Assembly: GCA_035934235.1 (NCBI GenBank)
Contig: DASYYB010000053.1
Location: forward strand, 1-12,082
Length of the DNA: 12,082 bases
Direction of reading: 5' to 3'
Source: REEB95 sp035934235
GTDB taxonomy: Bacteria > Pseudomonadota > Alphaproteobacteria > ATCC43930 > CGMCC-115725
This document shows, piece after piece, positions 9,127 through 12,082 of this stretch. The notes below the pieces were generated by a model that was not told the DNA's origin, did no database searches, and worked only from the letters and a program-made list of their open reading frames with translations. Positions within the stretch are counted from its first letter, which is position 1. Every line of letters begins with the position of its first letter. Made by a program: the position numbers and the translations under genes.

Positions 9127-10532
9127 CGCACGACGAGCGAGAACTTCTTGTTGCCGCGGGCGATGACCAGGGCCCAAGGCGGCCCGCTGTTGGCAAGCAG
9201 GTCGCGCAGTTGCGCCACGGTGTCGATCGCGTGGCGGTCGAGGCTCGCCAGGATGTCGCCGCGGTGCAGGCCCAGTTGTGCCGCCGTGCTGCCCGGCGTC
9301 ACCGCCGCGATCACCACGCCGCGCCGGGTTTGCGGCAGGTTCAGCTCGTCGTTGAAGGCCGGGTTGAGATTGCCGACCGATGCGCCAGCCAGCGGCTCGC
9401 GGCCTTCAAGCAGCGTGATGTCGCGCGGCGGCTGCTCGGGCGGTGCGATCAACGCCACGGTCACGGTGCGCGTATGGCCGTCGTGCCAAACCGAAAACTC
9501 GGCGCTGCTGCCGACGTGATGAGTCGCCAATCGGAAGCGCAGCGCCTCGGGGTCTTCGATCTCATGGCCGTCGACCGCGAGCACGACGTCGCCGGCGCCG
9601 ATGCCGGCCTTCGCCGCCGGACCGCCGGCGGTCGCGGTGTCGACCAGGACGCCGCCAGGGCGCGGCAGGCCGAGCTTGGTCGCCTCGTCGGCGTTGACGC
9701 CTTTGCCTGCGAGCCCGAGCCACGGCTGCTGCACGTTATGCTCGCCGTGCTGCACCGCGTAGAGCACCGACCGCACCAAACCGGTCGGAATGGCGAAGCC
9801 GATGCCGACCGAGCCGCCGGATTCCGAGAAGATCGCGGTATTGATGCCGATCAACGCGCCATCCATATCGACCAGCGCACCGCCGGAATTGCCCGGATTG
9901 ATGGGCGCGTCGGTCTGAATGAAGGAGCCGAATTCGTTGATGCCGGTTCCGGTGCGCGCGAGGCCCGAGACGATGCCGCTGGTCACGGTCTGGCCGACGC
10001 CGAACGGATTACCGATCGCCAGTACGAGATCGCCGACTTCGAGCTTGTCGCTATTGCCAATGGGCAGCACCGGCAGCTTCTCGCCCGGCACATCGATCTT
10101 GAGCACCGCCAGGTCCAAGTGTTCGTCCGCCAGCAGGATCTTGGCCGGGAATTCGCGCCGGTCGCTTAGCACCACGGAAATTTCTTGCGCGTCCTTGATC
10201 ACGTGATCGTTGGTCACGATCAAGCCCGACGGGTCGAGGATCACGCCGGAGCCGAGCGAGTTGAGCACGCGTTGACGTGGCATGGTGAGTGGGAAGGCAT
10301 TACCGAAGAATCGCCGCATCAGCGCGTCGTTGAAGATCGGCGTGCGCGTCTGCACCACGCGGCGGGAATAAACGTTGACCACCGCCGGCGCCGCCTCTTT
10401 CACGATCGGCGCGAACGTCAGGTGGATTTCGGCGCGCGACGTCGGCGGGCGGCTGGCGATGGGCTGTTGCGCCGCCGCCGGCAGTGCCGCGACAAGACCG
10501 ACGAACAAGATGGCAGGCAGCCAGCGATTCAT
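9123..10532 (-). CDS. Do/DegP-like periplasmic serine protease (HtrA family, two PDZ domains)
   Basis: This is an ATP-independent protease/chaperone for misfolded envelope proteins. The 469-residue product has a Sec signal peptide (MNRWLPAILFVGLVAALPAA, cleavage likely near AAAQQ), a trypsin-like domain with the triad H110 (TNDHV), D140 (HLDLAV) and S216 (NPGNSGGAL), a first PDZ domain (about 270-365, WLGLAGKGVN onward) and a shorter second one (about 385-469). The start at 10532 is set by the signal peptide and by the ATGA overlap with the BON gene; the frame stays open 75 codons upstream inside BON, but that stretch is Arg/Gly-rich and not protein-like. The overlap with rarA at the other end places it mid-operon. 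DegP, DegQ and MucD cannot be separated by eye. Confidence 0.94.
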   Translation of the reverse strand: MNRWLPAILFVGLVAALPAAAQQPIASRPPTSRAEIHLTFAPIVKEAAPAVVNVYSRRVVQTRTPIFNDALMRRFFGNAFPLTMPRQRVLNSLGSGVILDPSGLIVTNDHVIKDAQEISVVLSDRREFPAKILLADEHLDLAVLKIDVPGEKLPVLPIGNSDKLEVGDLVLAIGNPFGVGQTVTSGIVSGLARTGTGINEFGSFIQTDAPINPGNSGGALVDMDGALIGINTAIFSESGGSVGIGFAIPTGLVRSVLYAVQHGEHNVQQPWLGLAGKGVNADEATKLGLPRPGGVLVDTATAGGPAAKAGIGAGDVVLAVDGHEIEDPEALRFRLATHHVGSSAEFSVWHDGHTRTVTVALIAPPEQPPRDITLLEGREPLAGASVGNLNPAFNDELNLPQTRRGVVIAAVTPGSTAAQLGLHRGDILASLDRHAIDTVAQLRDLLANSGPPWALVIARGNKKFSLVVR

Positions 10533-11143
10533 TTTGTTCTCGGCCGCACTTCGATGTCGTCGACTACCTGCCGCACGCCGGAAATCGCCTTCAGGTCCGC
10601 AAGGACCAGCTGGCGTTCGCTCGCCGACAGCGCTCGGCCGAGAACATAGAGCGTCGCGAAAGCGTCGGTCGCCAGCCGGTAATTGAGGTGGTCGACCCCT
10701 TTGGCCACCGCCAGTTTGGCTTCGGTCTTGGAATTGATCTCCAGCGCGCGTCCCCACGAGATGATCCCGTTCTTGTTCGCCTTCTGGTCGGCGTCGCTCA
10801 TGTAAACGACGTGCCAGTAAAGCTGCTTGACGCCCGCGACGCCGCGCACGCTGTGCTCGAATTTGTCGTAGGTCGGCTGGTCGTCGAACAGGCCGGTGAC
10901 GAGCAGGCGCTGTTCATAGATTTCGGTCGACGCCTTGATGGTCTTGTCCTCGGCCATCACGGCGTTGACCTTGATGACGATCTCGTTGTCCTTCGCGATG
11001 TCGGCGGCGCTGCGGTCCTCAAGCGCGCGATTGACCAGCGTCACCGGCGCGCCCAGCACGCCAAGCTGCGCGAACGCGGGCCGCGTCGCCAGCACGACAC
11101 CGCCGCCAAGTCCGGCAATGATCCGCCGTCGTGTGCACATCAT
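10529..11143 (-). CDS. BON-domain envelope protein with Tat-type signal
   Basis: The 204-residue product starts MMCTRRRIIAGLGGGVVLAT and has a likely cleavage after AFA. The TRRRIIAG context fits a twin-arginine signal, though a Sec signal is possible. The mature part has two BON-like regions: about 40-120 (RALEDRSAADIAKDNEIVI, then VYEQRLLVTGLFDD-like text and HSVRGVAGVKQLYW), and about 132-200 (SKTEAKLAVAKGVDHLNYRL, VLGRALSASERQLVLADLKA, GVRQVVDDIEV). BON proteins such as OsmY act in the periplasm and are thought to bind membranes or proteins. The start at 11143 is supported by GGAGGG upstream; a second ATG follows at once. The stop overlaps the degP start as ATGA. Specific function unknown. 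Confidence 0.85.
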   Translation of the reverse strand: MMCTRRRIIAGLGGGVVLATRPAFAQLGVLGAPVTLVNRALEDRSAADIAKDNEIVIKVNAVMAEDKTIKASTEIYEQRLLVTGLFDDQPTYDKFEHSVRGVAGVKQLYWHVVYMSDADQKANKNGIISWGRALEINSKTEAKLAVAKGVDHLNYRLATDAFATLYVLGRALSASERQLVLADLKAISGVRQVVDDIEVRPRTK

Positions 11144-11153
11144 CGGATTAGAG

Positions 11154-11159
11154 CCCTCC
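11154..11159 (-). promoter_or_regulatory. Ribosome-binding site of the BON gene
   Basis: GGAGGG on the - strand, 10 bases before the ATG at 11143. It lies in the 35-base gap after lipB and fixes the start, since the frame is open for another 49 codons upstream into lipB. Confidence 0.6.
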
Positions 11160-11178
11160 GGTTCGATGCGATCATAGT

Positions 11179-11832
11179 TCAGGGAAATGCCGCCGCGAAG
11201 TTGGCCTTGAGCGCCGCGTCGACTTCGGCCATGCGCGGACGGATGCCGAGCTTCGCCAATGACGTAACGCCATGCTCGCGCACGCCGCACGGCACGATAC
11301 CCTGGTAATGGTCGAGGTTCGGCGCGACGTTGAGCGACAGGCCGTGATAGCTCACGCTACGCCGCACGCGCACGCCGATCGCCGCGATCTTGCTCTCGGC
11401 GCCGTTTTTGTCGGCGACCCAGATGCCGATCCGGCCGCTGCGGCGTTCGCCGCTCACACCGAAGCCGGCCAGCGTCCGGATCACCCAGTCCTCCAAACCC
11501 CGCACGAAGGCGCGCAGATCGCCGCCGCGGCGATTGAGATCGAGCATGACATAGGCAATGCGCTGGCCCGGCCCGTGATAGGTCCATTGGCCGCCGCGGC
11601 CGGTGTGATGAACCGGGAGCAGGGGGTCTACCAGGTCGTCGTCGCGGGCGCTGGTGCCGGCGGTGTAAAGGGCCGAATGCTCGAGCAGCCAGACCAGCTC
11701 GGGTGCCGTGCCGGCGCGGATTTCGCGCACGCGCGCCTCCATGACGCTGACGGCCTCGTCATAAGGGACCGGCTTCGTGTTCTTGCGCCATTCGATGGCT
11801 TCCGTTTGGGGGGCCGCGCTTGCTATGCTCAT
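11179..11832 (-). CDS. lipB: Octanoyl-[acyl-carrier-protein]:protein octanoyltransferase
   Basis: LipB moves octanoyl from acyl-carrier protein to the lipoyl domains of pyruvate and 2-oxoglutarate dehydrogenases and the glycine cleavage H protein; LipA then inserts sulfur. The 217-residue cytosolic protein has EHSALYTAGTSA (51-62), HTGRGGQWTYHGPGQRIAYV (76-95), SKIAAIGVRV with K148, and YQGIVPCGV with C182. K148 and C182 correspond to the catalytic Lys/Cys pair of LipB. Length is standard. No clear Shine-Dalgarno precedes the ATG. It is the first gene of the leftward cluster, diverging from tRNA-Leu across 50 bases, which must hold or overlap the promoters for both; I could not pick out convincing -35/-10 boxes. 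Confidence 0.95.
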   Translation of the reverse strand: MSIASAAPQTEAIEWRKNTKPVPYDEAVSVMEARVREIRAGTAPELVWLLEHSALYTAGTSARDDDLVDPLLPVHHTGRGGQWTYHGPGQRIAYVMLDLNRRGGDLRAFVRGLEDWVIRTLAGFGVSGERRSGRIGIWVADKNGAESKIAAIGVRVRRSVSYHGLSLNVAPNLDHYQGIVPCGVREHGVTSLAKLGIRPRMAEVDAALKANFAAAFP

Positions 11833-11882
11833 GGGGATTTGGTACTCAGCCGCGCCATCAGCGGCATTTGCCGAATCCTATC

Positions 11883-11969
11883 GCGGTCGTGGCGGAATTG
11901 GTAGACGCGCTAGCTTGAGGTGCTAGTGGGGGAAACCCCTTGGAAGTTCGAGTCTTCTCGACCGCACCA
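11883..11969 (+). tRNA. tRNA-Leu (anticodon GAG)
   Basis: The 87-base gene folds as a class II tRNA. The acceptor stem GCGGTCG (11883-11889) pairs with CGACCGC (11959-11965), followed by discriminator A and an encoded CCA. The D loop contains AATTGGTAGA. The anticodon stem CTAGC/GCTAG encloses loop TTGAGGT, anticodon GAG at 11917-11919, reading CUC and CUU. The long variable arm is GGGG-GAAA-CCCC. The T loop is TTCGAGT. All arms are intact, so it should be functional. Confidence 0.97.
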
Positions 11970-11982
11970 TTCCCGTCCCGCC

Positions 11983-12024
11983 AACGGACTGACACTCGGC
12001 CAAAAGGCCGGGACACGATCCGTT
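11983..12024 (+). other. Two-tier hairpin between tRNA-Leu and the malic enzyme gene
   Basis: AACGGA (11983-11988) pairs with TCCGTT (12019-12024). Inside it, CTCGGCC (11995-12001) pairs with GGCCGGG (12006-12012), with one G-T pair, around an AAAA loop. Symmetric 6-base internal loops separate the two stems. It ends 20 bases before the downstream ATG and has no T-tract. It could be a tRNA 3'-end structure, a leader element or a weak terminator. Confidence 0.4.
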
Positions 12025-12033
12025 CGGCATCCT

Positions 12034-12039
12034 GAGGAG
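12034..12039 (+). promoter_or_regulatory. Ribosome-binding site of the malic enzyme-like gene
   Basis: GAGGAG lies 5 bases before the ATG at 12045, a strong and well-spaced site that supports this start. Confidence 0.7.
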
Positions 12040-12044
12040 TGACG

Positions 12045-12082
12045 ATGGCCGATCAATTGCGCGACGGGGCGCTCGAATATCA
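12045..12082 (+). CDS. Probable NADP-dependent malic enzyme, N-terminus only (partial)
   Basis: Only 12 codons are visible: MADQLRDGALEY, with the next codon beginning CA (probably His). The pattern L-x-x-x-A-L-x-Y-H at the extreme N-terminus is typical of the bacterial MaeB-type malic enzyme, where a Pro-rich PGK segment follows. That enzyme converts malate to pyruvate with NADP reduction. Twelve residues give limited proof; the strong ribosome-binding site makes the gene itself secure and the product name tentative. The rest lies right of the window. Confidence 0.55.
   Translation, partial: MADQLRDGALEY

Noticed and set aside
10195..10225. Palindrome GATCACGTGATC followed by a further TCACGATCAA arm, looking like an operator.
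   Set aside because: It lies inside codons for the invariant protease segment around the catalytic His (TNDHVIKD), so codon constraint and chance explain it better than a binding site.
10533..10757. 75-codon upstream extension of the DegP-like frame inside the BON gene.
   Set aside because: The stretch is Arg/Gly/Pro-rich, and a proper Sec signal peptide begins exactly at 10532.
11144..11290. 49-codon upstream extension of the BON frame into lipB.
   Set aside because: The signal peptide and the GGAGGG site place the start at 11143; the extension is basic, non-conserved shadow sequence.
11883..11969. tRNA-Leu as an integration site for a mobile element.
   Set aside because: I noticed no duplicate of the tRNA 3' end and no integrase or phage gene in the window; the downstream gene looks like ordinary metabolism.

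Overview
The window is about 12 kb of GC-rich, gene-dense DNA that looks like the core chromosome of an alphaproteobacterium. The order is suggested by three things together: an ATP12-type F1-ATPase assembly chaperone (a family of alphaproteobacteria and mitochondria), a PccA/PccB-type propionyl-CoA carboxylase, and the degP-like / rarA / rluC-like / ATP12 gene group that I recall lying near rplQ in many alphaproteobacteria. I cannot place it to genus. I see no phage, transposon, CRISPR or plasmid functions.

Layout. Positions 1-538 (+ strand) hold the end of the ribosomal alpha operon: the last codons of rpoA, then rplQ. From 495 to 11832 eleven genes all lie on the - strand and read leftward. 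In transcription order they are lipB, a Tat-signal BON-domain protein, a Do/DegP-like periplasmic protease, rarA, a small secreted WxPGxW-repeat protein, an RluC/RluD-type pseudouridine synthase, ATP12, pccB, pccA, an acylphosphatase and an LplT-type MFS transporter. The last gene converges on rplQ and overlaps its 3' end by 44 bases. A perfect 11-bp hairpin sits in that junction. From 11883 (+ strand) come a tRNA-Leu(GAG) and the first codons of a gene that looks like NADP-dependent malic enzyme.

Packing and expression. The - strand genes are very tightly packed. There are ATGA overlaps at BON/degP, degP/rarA and rluC/ATP12, a 1-base gap at pccB/pccA and a 3-base gap at acyP/MFS. Other gaps are 35 to 84 bases. 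This suggests one or a few long transcripts. I could not identify a convincing sigma70 promoter. The clearest ribosome-binding sites precede the BON gene, the WxPGxW gene and the malic enzyme gene.

How the genes fit together. Three functional groups share the strand: envelope quality control (BON, DegP, WxPGxW), housekeeping (lipoylation by LipB, replication-fork rescue by RarA, rRNA modification, ATP synthase assembly), and propionyl-CoA carboxylation with an acylphosphatase and a probable lysophospholipid transporter. Every gene belongs to a known family. I found no undescribed defence or mobile system. The points most worth a second look are the rplQ/MFS junction, the apparent inversion of a conserved neighbourhood, and the WxPGxW gene at the place where crcB would be expected. 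No stretch over 300 bases lacks a gene.
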